Origin: Corallium rubrum
Taxonomy: Eukaryota; Cnidaria; Anthozoa; Scleralcyonacea; Coralliidae
Assembly: GCA_964035015.1 (NCBI GenBank)
Contig: OZ035997.1
Location: 65,917,904-65,981,903 of the forward strand
DNA: 64,000 nt
Direction: 5' to 3'
Part shown: piece by piece, positions 11,325 through 22,522 of the stretch
Position numbering within the stretch: the first letter of the stretch is position 1
How the letters are laid out: each line of letters starts with the position of its first letter
Notes under the pieces: generated by a model
Seen by the model: only the letters and a program-made list of their open reading frames with translations
The model's database searches: none
Told to the model about the DNA's origin: nothing
Translations under genes and position numbers: made by a program

Positions 11325-11595
11325 ATGTGCATGTGTCTTAAGGTATACTAACCCTCTGTTCAGACTACGGTGCTCGGGTACGTTGCTCGAGCACGGGACA
11401 CTGGTTCACATTCACGGTGCCTGGATCTGATAAGCGTTCACACCGAAAGCTTTTCATGGCTTTTGCAGCTATTTTGTCGCTTTACAAAGAACATTGAGTA
11501 AGAAGCGTGGGCACCACTTTGGGCACTGAAGACGTGTTCACATTAGTGCCCGTACCCACGGTGGCCAGTTTTGATTAGTTTGAGTTGGGCCCCGA
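11325..11595. mobile_element. Unit 1-specific insertion or replacement
   Basis: Relative to unit 2, about 270 bp here are unrelated sequence. The piece is richer in GC than its surroundings. It contains inverted-looking words (GGTTCACATTCACGG near the left, GTGTTCACATTAGTGCC near the right, GTGCTCGGGTACG with CGTACCCACGG). It is probably a small DNA element, but the borders and any target duplication are unclear. Confidence 0.4.
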
Positions 11596-14574
11596 AATAA
11601 TACACGTTTCTAGCATATTCACGGAGTATATCTTAGGCAGTTGAATCAAACAACAAGAATTCCACGTATACTCATACTCTGGCGAGTTATCTAAGCATTT
11701 GCAGACAAAGATAAAAGGTCTTTCTTTGTATAATATTATTACACGTTTTGCATAATATAATTAGAATTTTTGATCATTTGCAGATATGTTTCATATAACA
11801 ATAGTTTGTCTTTGACATCATGTTTGTTATTGTTACTTAAACACTATGAGCAATGCGCATCTCTCTGATTGGACCTTCACTTATACAGGATCCTCAAATA
11901 GTTTAGGTATATATAGTATTAGAATTAGGATTTATAATTAGCTTTTTGTATATATGAGAGTACTTGCATTACACTTCAGTTAGCTATATATCCATTAATA
12001 AAGGTGATATAGTTGTAATCTAGATATATCTTGTATATAGGTACAGCTGAGGGTAACGCAAATAGATCACGGCTGTTTAAATGGTATTATCTAATTGTTT
12101 GGTTATAAAATTCTTGGTAATACTTAGTTTTGATAATTAAATTTGGCAAAGCTTACCTCGTTCGGTGAGTGTAAAAAAGTAAGGTGCAGTGTTTTAGATC
12201 GAGCAAAGTGAAAAGGTAGTAAACTAAAATTCCAGTAAGATAAAAAAAAATCACTGTGGCAGTGAAAGTATTAACATATAGAAATAGAATTGTAATTTAG
12301 CAAAGTCAAGTAGTTTAGTTTTGAGTTTTCTCCTGTGTAAGTGTAAAGTGAGAATGTTTTGAAAGTATATGTCAACGATATATCTTATTTAGTTACTTGG
12401 TAAAACTAATTTGTTAATAGAATATTTTATCACAATTATACAATTCTGATATACACAATTACATAACGGTAAATGGTTTGAACCTAATAGTACTATTCTA
12501 GTACATGTTTCTGAAAGTTGATCGTCTAAGTTGATGTAATCTTGAGAAAGACTGTTGGTAGTGGTGTGAAGACGTTGTGTAGACGAACAAACTTTTAAAT
12601 AATGTGAATTATTTACTAAATGTTATAATCCACATATGAAATTAATAATGTTATTAATCATTAGTGGCGTAAACACCAACAATTATTGTACTATACTGTT
12701 TAAAAAAAAACTTCCATGAATGTTTCGTGTTTAAATGTTCTTAACTGATTCTGAACTATCTAGGCCACTGCTTTTAGTAATTATAATGGTAATATATTTA
12801 TCATTAATATCTTCGTTTTCACGCTCTATAGAATACCCTAAACCAAGTTTGCAAGTTGTAAAAAACATTTCTCGTGATGTAACTTTGCAAAAGTTAACTC
12901 AAGTAATAGCTGCATGTTAGTCACTGTCAAAATCAAATTCAGAAGTTGGCTTTTTGTTAAAAATTATGTGATGGGATACTTAATCTTTTGCAGCCTGTTA
13001 GCCATTTTAAAAATCTTATCTATCTTTTCTGGTTAACACCAGTTGAATTAAGCACAGAAAAATATCCTCAATGATTGTAAATGGTCGAGAAGCTATATTC
13101 TTGACCCTTTACAGCTTGTTGAAAACTTTAGGATTTTTTTCTGGCTAAGACCAGACGATTTTATGGAATACAATATATGGTCTTGGCTGTAAAACGTTAA
13201 CTTGATAAAATTTCAGAAATTTTCTCTGCCCATTTTGTTTCAAGTATGATGATGCATTCTCTTTAAAAACTCATTAATTATTCATGAAGATAACACAAAA
13301 GAAATCTGACTCCGTAGCTTTATTTCTGATAAAAAAAACCTCTTGATTTACATAAACTTTAGCCTTGATTTTATCGTCTTAGACAACATTGTTTTTCAAA
13401 ATTACCACGCCAATGAACTTACCAAATGGGTCGTTTCTAAAGCTATTCAAAACATTCGCAGTATTTGTTTATGAGATTTAAAATACTCGACTATCGCCTC
13501 GTGTTTCAAATTTGATAAGAAGTCACTGCTGCTCATGTTTTAAGTATTACTCCATGAACTGAGATATCTGCGCCTAATGTTTTAAGCAATTGTGCAATAC
13601 AATGTTTTTATTGGAGTGATAAAGATAATTCGAGCTGTTTGTCTAGTCAAATCAATGCTACTTAAACTTTGGAAATTATTCTTCGGATTTTGGAATCTTC
13701 CAGTGGTTACTTCGCCAAAGATAAAACAAACTGTGTGGTACTTGAATACAGAGGAAGTCAAGCTAACACCATTGGTCCAGGAAGACAACGTTTATTTGAG
13801 ACACTTGTGGCAATATTTAAATCTGCGCTTTCTGTTCCCTTGTTGACGCCTTCAAGGAAACCCAGATTGTTATATCGACGAGTTTCAAGACCTTTCCTAC
13901 GACAACAAATAAAGTACATAAAGAATATATCATATTTTAAAGCTTGAACTATGAAATTTATTCTTGATGATGAAGCTAAAGGTTCTTCTGTGTGAAACTG
14001 AAGTCAAAGATTCCGCTTCCACAAGTTGGTGCAACGGTATCTGATTGGTTCCTTTGCATACTTTGGTCTCCAGCCTTGTCTACATTATTAACTTGCTAAA
14101 TGGTTGGAATGATGACTGAAAATTTGAGCCGAATTCTCTGAATTATAACTTGAACTATATTACTAGTCAAATCGAACGACATTTGGTAAACTGACAACTG
14201 AATATTTACTACAAGCATTAAACTTTGATCTCTATGTTACCAAGCACTGAAATGTTCAACCAGCAACATATTTTCAGACATTCTTTATCTGGTTCGTACC
14301 TGTTGTTTATCATCATTGATTCATGGTATTAAACTAAGGATAAATATCTAAACAAAGCTTATCTGTGACTATCTTGACTCTGACTGTCTACAGATTATCT
14401 CAAGAATGTTTAACACATGGTTCTTCATATACTGAACTCCACTAACATTAACCGTCAAACAACAACACTTTGAGTAGTTTTATTTTGACGGAAACTGTCC
14501 TTGAACTGCCAACCTTCAGTTTACTCTATTTCAGCTATTGGATTATTTCTAGTTTTATTCTAAGCCTGGCGTTC

Positions 14575-15030
14575 GTCAGAAACTGAATATTAAACATGAA
14601 AGTATCAAGAGTAAAGTCTCGTTAGCAAGGAGAATACATCGCCTCTATTTTTTCAATATCACAAAAACTGGATTTAAACATGAAATAGCAACCACGATGT
14701 CAAGACTAAAGTTTGACTACCAAGGAATACGTTGCTTCTATTTATATGTTGTGTCAAAAAACTGAATATTAGACAAGTGAAGCAACCACATGCGTGCACT
14801 GTGAAGATCAAAGTCTGGCTTACAATTAGTACATTGGATTTATTTAGGCTCTTTTAGAAAACTGGATATTAAACATGAATGAACTGCCACACTAAAGTCT
14901 GATTTGCAAGGAGAATACATCGTTTTTATTTATCCTCAGTCAAAAAACTGAATATTAAACATGAAGCAAGCACCACAAAACTAAAGTCTGGTTTGCAAAG
15001 TGACAACATGGTTTTGGTTTATACTAGAGA
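14575..15030. repeat. Degenerate tandem repeat of about 100 bp, unit 1
   Basis: About five units each begin near AAACTGAATATTAAACATGAA-like sequence and continue with AAAGTCTGGTTTGCAAGG and ATACATCG-like words. The units are diverged from each other but well conserved against their counterparts at 46255-46710. The array is therefore older than the segmental duplication. Confidence 0.6.
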
Positions 15031-16339
15031 AACAGCTCTCAACTCCTTTATAGCAAACTGAAATAAACATCCAGCTTCATATTGCTTAATGATTTAGCTG
15101 TGGATAACATTTGCGGCCAAATTATTTCTTTTCCACAAAGTAAAATTCTTTTGTATAAATTTAGGCGGATTTCATTGGGAATCAAAACTTTTATCCGTTA
15201 TTTTTTGCAAAAAGCCAACCTCTGAATCGACGGAATAATTAAACACAAACATTCTGTCAGTCACCCAAACAAAAATTGCACGACATATCAACAAGATTAC
15301 AGATCTGTTAAATCTTGTGCGTTTTATAAATGTAGTTTTGACTATTATGTTTCTTTAATCGAAAATATACCAGAAAATTGCGGCCGTAATTTAACCATAA
15401 TACTTCGCAAACTTAGAGTATCTTAAAAAACAAATTAACAATATTTACTATTAATTCTTTGAATGTTTACATGGTGAAACATTTTAGCAGTAACGTAACG
15501 ATTTGTGGTAACACAAGTCTATTGTGTATTGCTTAGCTTTTGATCTGTGGATTCAAACCTTTATAAGATCAAATCTATTAAAGTTTGAAAAAATCCTGCG
15601 ATTTCACAGGAGAGTTAGCCATTGAATGGCACTTGGTTAGCTCTCCTCGATCAACAATCCTGATACCATTTTGTTATTTAATTAATTTTAGAATAAACGT
15701 ATTAGCACGTAACTACGCCATTGTGTTCTTACGTCATTCTGGTTGTTTATTTGTTTTGTTTATATTACATGAGCCTACACAATGTTGGCATTTGCTCTGA
15801 TCAAGGTCTGAGTCCACAGGTCGAAAGATCAGTGAAAAATAATAAACTTGGTAATTCTTGATTTCATAATAATGTTTATTATGTTAACATGGATTAATTA
15901 GGCAAAAACTCGTTTTCGATTAAACTTTATTTTTTTCAAGTCGTGATTTCTCAATAATTCCCCGAAGAAACAATGCTTACTACGCGAAAAAAATTATGGT
16001 TAAATTTACAAGTCATCAATTTTTTGGTACAGTTAAAAAGTGTGAGTTAATCTGATGTAATGCTGATGTATGGTATAGTTTAAATTAATCTTATGTATGT
16101 AACTGTAGCACTGAAATTTAATATTTTATTATAACCTGAACTCTAGATTTACATTAATATATACAATTTGGTTTAAAAACATTGAGTTTTCTTTTATATT
16201 ATTAGATAGAGATAATCTTGTATTTTTCTTAAACTTTTTTAAATGTATTGATAATAAAAAGGTGCAAAATATAAACACTTAAAAAGTGTGACAATTGCTG
16301 CATAATAAAATACATGGAAAAACTTCACAACTTTGAGAA

Positions 16340-16580
16340 GAAAATTGTAAATGCAAAAACGTTGTAGTACAATTGGTAAAGCTTTTGTTTGTTCAAAACA
16401 AGAAAAAAATTGTTCAAAAACCTCGGCTTCGCCTTGGTTTTCAACAAACGTCTCGGTGTTTGGATATCCTGATGAAACACTCCTCCTCGTGTATGATATA
16501 TTACATAATAAACACTCTTCTAATTTGGACAAAATATTTTAACTGTTATTGTTTCGCTCCCCGCAGGAACAAAACTATTG
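16340..16580. repeat. Dispersed module with CCTGATGAAACACTCCTCC core
   Basis: A block running from ACAAGAAAAAAATTG through CCTCGGCTTCGCCTTGG and GTTTGGATATCCTGATG to AAATATTTTAACTG is repeated at 56435-56605. In unit 2 it is separated from block C by about 8 kb of inserted sequence. A diverged relative lies near 54010-54150. It may be the end of a mobile element. Confidence 0.55.
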
Positions 16581-16697
16581 AAAAGGTGCGCAGGGGGGGG
16601 GGGGGGGGGGGGTGTGCATTAACGTTTTTTAATCAAGGGGTATTTACAAAATTCACGTAAAAAGGGGCGAGGGGTTATTGCGCTTATGTAATTCTAG
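16581..16697 (+). mobile_element. 3' end of a Helitron-like element with 20-G run
   Basis: A run of 20 G (16593-16612) is followed by the tail seen in the element at 5319-6406, GGGGCGAGGGG...TTATGTAATTCTAG, with CTAG at 16694-16697. The counterpart at 58615-58723 has the same tail, so this copy predates the segmental duplication. The GC-rich 5' end is not recognisable here. Confidence 0.5.
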
Positions 16698-17249
16698 TTA
16701 TATTGTATTTCAGAACCACAATAATAAGTCTCTTATGATGAAAATGTCCCGGGCCCTTCAGCAACAAACGTAAATTATTTTGTATATACAAACTCGAAAT
16801 CATGTCCTTCTACTGATAGTCCATTTTGGTCAGACAAATAATTCAGTGCGCCTCTTCAGGTACAGTTCCACAATTACCAATGACCAACCATGCACGTAAA
16901 GTGAGGACAAAAATCCCCTTGCATTTAAATAAATATTGAAAACAATATTAACGAACTACGAAGTTTAAGCTAAAAGGAACACCGCTGCAAAACGTTTGCG
17001 AATGCGTGAATTGCTAGAGTAAACATTGCAAGTGAAGTGGGAACTAGCCGTGGCAACAACAACCAGACAGTGAAGACTAAGTAAGACTCGACTATTCATT
17101 TGTGTTTTAAAAAAAGGGTAATGAAAATTACGAAGGGGTCCTTTCAGAATATGTTGCAATATTGACAAAGAAGTCATGCACAAATTACCTACCTAAACTT
17201 TTTCGTAGTAGTGGACTCTCGGAACAGTCCAAATATTTTTAGTGTTTTC

Positions 17250-17604
17250 CCCACTGATCTTAATAATAGACTCATTATACTGGATAGAGCATCCATTGTC
17301 TCGCGCCAGCCAAAAATTGAAGTCGGAAGTGAGGCGAAAAATCTCGCGGTTACCATATCCGTTGGGATCAACAATATTGCTCAATCATAGTTTTCGCCTC
17401 TGGTTTTCGCTTTAAATGATCGGATTTTTAACGAAAACCAGCTAAATTTGTAACATGTATCTGTCGCTATGGGAGAACTTAAAAGTGGCTGTATGAAAAC
17501 CAAGTGGGTCCTAAATGAAATGGTCGCCGCTAATTTATTCCGACTTCACAGCGAGCACCGGATGCTCTATTCTGTATAATGAGTTTATTATTTGAGATCA
17601 GTGG
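17250..17604. mobile_element. Foldback element with arms of about 45 bp
   Basis: 17250-17294 (CACTGATCTTAATAATAGAC...GAGCATCC) pairs imperfectly with 17560-17604. The arms enclose about 265 bp that contain a GTTTTCGCC...GGTTTTCGC motif. The orthologous copy is at about 59236-59600. It has no coding capacity. Confidence 0.6.
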
Positions 17605-17768
17605 TTTTCCCGCACGAGGTTGGATGTCGCGCAGGCGAAAAACGTCTGGCAGCGGTGTTGCTAAAAGGACCTATAATCAGCAGTGAACTCTATATATACC
17701 TGAAAGGCTGACTTCATTCAATTACTGGACGAAAATGTGAGGCAAAAATGGCGGACATTGTGAATTTT

Positions 17769-18660
17769 TGGACGTCAGTTTTAGGCCCTACGCGGTCAAC
17801 CTGGATGTCAGTTTTTGTCTTTTCTTTCGCGGCCGAACCACGAACGGTCGGTTGTCACTTCAGTTTGTATGAACGTTTCTCGAGCAGCGAAGTTGAACGT
17901 TTGGGTCGAAAGAGCAATGAACAAGTTCTTAACAATGTATACTGATGGAAATTTTGGCGAGATCGAGCAGTTTTTGTGGATTTTACCTAGCTTCAAATGA
18001 GGGCTATCCGAAATATTAGAGAGCTTAACCAAATACAACGCGAAGGTTAAGCTCAACGTCCTTAATACAAATAATACAATAGAATTTTCCTCACACAACA
18101 AAGAAGATGAATAATCTTTAATCCCAAGAGTTTAATCCCCCATCTTTATGACAACATTATTGATTAACTCGTGGAAGGGCGATCCCCGTAGTCGAGTTTG
18201 ACATCAAACTATGCAACGAATTCCTTTTAGAATTAGCTCTAAGGTTTTGGATGTCGAAAAACATACTTTAAGTATTCAACACTACGTAGATCTATGTACT
18301 ATTAAATGATTTGTGGCTTCTGCCAGATGCTGAACTTTACATTGCCGTCGTCGTCCTAGTTTGCATAAGTTCTCTATTCTCTATGAAAGTCATCAGGTAT
18401 ACTGTAAAGCGGTTAATTGACCATGAGTGGGACTCCCCGAAATATAAAACTCGACTAGGAAAGTCAGAAGCACCAACAAATACAAAGCAGAAACAAAATA
18501 AAATAAAAACAACATACGCAGGTCTTCCCCCCAAAGCAAATGACAACACTGCTCGTGTACGAGATGGTGTACGTTTGGGCCGCCTTTGGTTCGAGCACGA
18601 GCAAAAAGACTAAGACTGACATCCAAGATGACCACGTAGGGGCCTAAAACTGACGTTCAA
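17769..18660. mobile_element. Foldback element with arms of about 76 bp
   Basis: The left arm starts TTGGACGTCAGTTTTAGGCC (17769). The right arm ends at 18660 and is its imperfect reverse complement over about 76 bp, including GACATCCA and GGTTCG...CACGA words. The element is about 890 bp long and non-coding. The orthologous copy is at about 61283-62158, where one arm pair is better preserved. Confidence 0.65.
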
Positions 18661-18782
18661 GTTGCGTTATATATGGAAACGGTGATTTTGCAATCTCAGC
18701 GATCTTGGCGATCAGTATGCAACCCAACGGACCATTAAAACAATGGCTGCGGTCAACTATGGCCACCTTAGCGATCAATAAG

Positions 18783-19150
18783 CAGGGACGTAGCCAGGAG
18801 GGGGGTTAGCTGGGGGAGCCGCGGCTTCCCCCCTTGTGATATAAAACAACAGACATGTAACTACAAAACTGATGCAATATAAATTGTGTCAGGAAATAAA
18901 GTGTAAAGAGTGTATTCAATCTACTGAGTGTATGCATTTTGAGTATCTAGTATGTGACGTTTGCGTGTTTAGAGTATTTCATATGACGTTTTTTAACCTC
19001 TAGGGTCTGTAAAATCTTTCTCCAAAAGCCAAGAAATGGAATTTCAGCGACTCTCGATTTCAAAATTTCCCAGGGGAGTATGCCGCTGGACCCCCTAAAA
19101 ATTTATTTTGATTTCGGATCCCCCCTTTCAAAATCCTGGCTACGTCCCTG
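18783..19150. mobile_element. hAT-type MITE with 8-bp target duplication
   Basis: The ends are CAGGGACGTAGCCAGGA (left) and its exact complement TCCTGGCTACGTCCCTG (right). TCAATAAG is duplicated directly at both sides (18775-18782 and 19151-19158). An 8-bp duplication and CAGGG ends fit the hAT superfamily. It is 368 bp and non-autonomous. The unit 2 copy at 62283 is truncated by a deletion that also removes its 3' end. Confidence 0.85.
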
Positions 19151-19705
19151 TCAATAAGGAAACAACGACATGATTGTTGATAGCTGCGTTCGCCGAGCTA
19201 ATTTTTGAGCGATCACGGCGATCGTGGCGATTATATGGAAACCAGGCTTATGCGATTGTTTATCCTAAAATTTGGATGTATTATAAATACAGCACCATCG
19301 TAGTCCGTCACCTGAATCTTAAAGTCCCTATTGTCTGCCTCCCGATATGGCTTATGCAATGGTTATCCTTCATTTCTTGCCATGCACTAACTGGATTCAT
19401 GACTTCACTAAGACCCTAGATGCGTCTTGTTATTCGAATTAATGAATCAAGTCGAATTATTGCATCGATTTCTTCGAGCGTTGTTGCCGAATCACTGGCT
19501 TCTCTCCAGCCTTCCTCTATATTAAGTTGTACGAGAGACAGGCACATTTCAAAGTCTGCCCCTGTGACCACAGGTTCCACTGAGAATCGACCAGATAACA
19601 CATGTATGTACAAACAAAGACCCTGTAACCTGGTAAGTTTAATTGCTTTGAAAATCTATGTATTTTACGTCATAAATTCACACCAAACGAGTTGTAAATA
19701 ATTTG

Positions 19706-19718
19706 TGCTGACTCAGCA
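19706..19718. promoter_or_regulatory. MARE / AP-1-type palindrome
   Basis: TGCTGACTCAGCA is a perfect 13-bp match to the T-MARE consensus bound by Maf, NRF2-sMaf and related bZIP factors. It lies 28 bp before a candidate initiator ATG and is kept exactly in unit 2 (62765-62777). Binding is inferred from sequence only. Confidence 0.5.
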
Positions 19719-19746
19719 CATGACAGGCGGCGGTGAAATTTAATTT

Positions 19747-19796
19747 ATGAAACTCGCCGTTCTATACAGAAATGACAAGAACACTTTGCAGGAGAG
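19747..19796 (+). other. Candidate short first exon in block D, unit 1
   Basis: An ATG opens a 50-nt frame (MKLAVLYRNDKNTLQE plus two bases) ending at a perfect AG/GTAAGT donor. The unit 2 counterpart (62806-62855) keeps the ATG, length and donor with three base changes, one of them altering an amino acid. A MARE-like site lies just upstream. No downstream exon is visible, so this may be a 5' exon of a gene further along, a relic, or chance. Confidence 0.3.
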
Positions 19797-20690
19797 GTAA
19801 GTAAACTTTATTTCAACATTTACCATTAAATTTTAGCATTTTGACAAATTAAAACGATTTCGAAAGTTAACAAAAGAATACAGGGTGTACGCTTGGGCTG
19901 CTGTGGTTGGAGTTGTGAGTTAAACTAGCTTTTCCTTTAAACGATGTAGACGAAGAATGAGTAAAAGATATTACCACGAGAGGAGGTAATGTTCGTTTGA
20001 CGTTGCGACGTCTACTTATTCCCCCAAAACTTTATGTTTATATACAATATTCCGTACTGTATCAACGACTAAAACACTACAAAACATTTATATGGTAAAA
20101 GTTGTGGACTGTATAATTGCACAAAATACTGGCACTAGTATTGGGAGTGTTTAATTGAGATTGGTCGAGACTGGTTATCTGCCTACTTAATATATATACT
20201 GGATAGATTCGGGCGAAACGGGTGCATGGGGGAGAGTGTTGGAAATTACGTCATAGGAACGAAACGTGGGTTGCGTGACCGGAATCCAACCTGCTCACCA
20301 AACGCCCGCGATAGCCAATGGGAAGGGAGCAGTGTGATTGACATGTTTTGCATGTGTTCATTGTTGTTAGTAATAGTCTGTACGAGACAAGGTGATTTAG
20401 CGAGACGAGGAGCCATCAAATGATAGCGAGTGAAGAATTTTGTGTTCGAATCAGTGACTTTTCGTAGATACATACTGCAGGAGGCGAGTAATTTGCGAAA
20501 TTTCGCAACTAGAATCCTTTTGTTTAAAAGACGCGTCGTTGAATTTTCTGTCGTATTTCGTAAGGTCCCTAGTAAATATATAAGGCGAATATATTCAACT
20601 GAGAATTCAGCTTATCGAGTAGCTTGCCAACTATTTGCCGACCTCCTGATCTAAACAACCACTATTATCCAGGCATTCAGTCACATATTT

Positions 20691-21037
20691 ATTTGCATCA
20701 GGTATATCTACGATCCGCCAAATGCGTTGAAATAGTAAGCAAATATAAGCAGGTCATGCACCACTGGATTGCGATACGATTTTGTTTGATACTTTCAAAA
20801 TCGTCTCTGGGCAAATGTTCGAGAGTTGTTAGAGGAACCTTTATCTTGCATGTAATAGATTACATATTGACGAAATTGGCTGAAGTTGTATACCTCTACT
20901 TCAACAATTATTCGACTTGTAATAACAAGACATTATGTATTTTGAACTCACCATGACAGATGGGGGCTCAAACGTTGACAAGCGATAGCTGGAGAGATAT
21001 AGTGATTTGGCGGATCGTTGGTATGCCTGATTTAAAC
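20691..21037. mobile_element. Inverted-repeat element
   Basis: CGATCCGCCAAAT with upstream CAGGTATATCTA (left arm, to 20723) pairs with ATTTGGCGGATCGTTGGTA (from 21005). About 24 of 29 positions match. The left arm is also present at about 63775 in unit 2. It is non-coding, and the borders beyond the arms are uncertain. Confidence 0.5.
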
Positions 21038-21427
21038 AAATAAGAAAATAAATAATTTGAAAGTCGCTGTTGCTTAGATATTGAGATCGGAAAATAGTAG
21101 GCGGGATACTCAATTAGCGGTATTTTCCCTCTATATATTTACTGTTTAAAATTGCATGCCATTTCATAAAGGAAATATGTAAATTAGCCCTTAAGCGGCG
21201 GCATTATGTCATCACTTGTATGTTAAATTTGTCAATCTCTCGATTAGTTCACTCGGTGTTTTCGCAAAAAAGCGTACCTCCTTTTTAGCAATGTTAAACG
21301 ATGTAGGAGTTGTGAAGCAATGTGAAGCATCAAAAATTATTGTGTCAGAAAAATGATATATATTGCCATCAGACCCACGTATCATATTTTTTGCTGTAGA
21401 AATAAGGAATGGAAGAATCCTGACTTA

Positions 21428-21815
21428 GGGGCTATTTATATGGAGGCGAGCCAGCCCGCTTACCGGTATATCCTGGTAAGCGAGATGATTTCTGGCTCGC
21501 GTTTATATGAACGAATTTCATCTCGCCTACCGGGATGATTTTACAACAACGATAATAGTTGGTGTCGGCATCCCTTTAAAAAATCATCCCGGTAAGCGCG
21601 CCAGCCCGGTTAGCGACTATTTACATGGGAATTTTTCATCCCTCTTACCGAGATCTCGCCTCTTTCAAGTGCAGTGAGATCTCGCTAAACGGGCTACCCC
21701 GCTGGGCCATATAAACGCAGAGGAATTTTTAACAGGAAAATAATTACACAGTGAGATCTCGCTTACCGGGCTATCCCGCTTACCGGGCTGGCTCGCCTCT
21801 CATATAAACACCCCC
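21428..21815. mobile_element. MITE with TTA target duplication (PIF/Harbinger-like)
   Basis: TTA is duplicated at 21425-21427 and 21816-21818. The ends are GGGGCTATTTATATGGAGG and a complement of the form GGGGGTGTTTATATGAGAGG, with pairing continuing through GGCGAGCCAGCCCG. The interior repeats words such as GCTTACCGGGCTGGC and GAGATCTCGC several times in both orientations. It is 388 bp and non-coding. A 3-bp TWA duplication fits PIF/Harbinger. Confidence 0.7.
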
Positions 21816-21937
21816 TTACTGAACGTTTAAGTTTTTAAGTAGCATAGTTGTGTTTCAAGTAGCCGATTGTAAATTTAATACCTCAATGAGTGAGATTTAC
21901 AATTCTTTCTTAGAAAAAAGTCATTAATAAAGTTTCC

Positions 21938-21991
21938 ATTATTATTGTTGTTGTTGTTGTTGTTATTATTATTAGTAGTAGTAGTATTATT

Positions 21992-22080
<89 letters not shown>

Positions 22081-22081
22081 A

Positions 22082-22147
<66 letters not shown>

Positions 22148-22200
22148 TGTAATTATTATTATTCTTTTATTACTTATTATTACTATTATTTGAAATTGTT
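21938..22200. repeat. ATT trinucleotide microsatellite
   Basis: About 260 bp of mostly ATT with GTT and AGT variants at the left edge. The long leucine-only reading frame across it is an artefact. Confidence 0.95.
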
Positions 22201-22287
22201 ATTATTAATTGTTATTGTTGTAATTGTTGTAATTGCTATATTATTGTGTCGCCTAATGATGGCGTATTAGATGGCGTATCAATCTTT

Positions 22288-22522
22288 TCATGTTTTTCAT
22301 AGAGTTATAGAAACACGGCTTTTAATTATAATCCAAACAGTGAAATAAAAGTAGTGTGCTGCATAGGCAGTGTTGAAACACAAATAGAAATATAGTAAGG
22401 TTTGATATACTGCCGAAACATGGAACATATATAGGAGTCAAACGATTCCGCCGAATGCTCTTCGTTTCTCTCTTACGAAGAGTCCTATACGTTCCCTGTT
22501 TTGGCAGTTTATCAAACCTTAC
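22288..22522. repeat. Third copy of a block A module plus 128-bp hairpin
   Basis: The sequence from TTCATGTTTTTCATAGAG to GTAAGGTTTGA repeats modules at about 2507 and 25755. It then ends in an inverted repeat: GTAAGGTTTGATATACTGCC (22395 on) pairs with GGCAGTTTATCAAACCTTAC (to 22522), with the inner arm continuing (GGAACATATATAGGA with TCCTATACGTTCC). The copies in blocks A and A' have only the left arm and continue differently. This copy therefore probably shows the intact end of an element. Confidence 0.55.

Larger units (their letters stand above)
10797..16335. other. Long conserved non-coding 3' flank of gene 1
   Basis: This 5.5-kb stretch has no convincing reading frame. It stays closely similar to 42301-48050 in unit 2 almost base for base, apart from a few unit-specific replacements. 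An AATAAA at 11997-12002 (also near 43590 in unit 2) could serve polyadenylation, but it is far from the stop codon. Frames such as 13592-13846 are not kept in the other copy. It could be a long 3' UTR, a non-coding RNA, or simply duplicated flank. Confidence 0.6.
16698..20960 (+). repeat. Segmental duplication block D, unit 1
   Basis: This block matches 58724-64000 in unit 2 in the same orientation; the unit 2 copy runs off the window. It is a mosaic of inverted-repeat elements (17250-17604, 17769-18660, 18783-19150) plus a region with a conserved MARE-like site and candidate exon (about 19700-19800). Beyond that I see no gene from 19800 to 20960. Confidence 0.8.

Noticed and set aside
13582..13947. 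Several overlapping frames on both strands downstream of gene 1
   Set aside because: The counterparts in unit 2 (45280-45504) are frameshifted or truncated, and no domain is recognisable.
16460..16490. CTGATGAAAC in the dispersed module as a hammerhead core
   Set aside because: CUGAUGA is followed at once by AAC with no stem II, and there is no NUH triplet with pairing stems. The resemblance is superficial.
16965..17183. Minus-strand frame starting near MNSRVLLSLHCLVVVATASS, signal-peptide-like, also at 58826-59116
   Set aside because: The C-terminal parts differ completely between the units through frameshifts, and it overlaps duplicated repeat DNA. DNA identity alone explains the shared part.
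21945..22193. Poly-leucine frame
   Set aside because: It is a translation of the ATT microsatellite.
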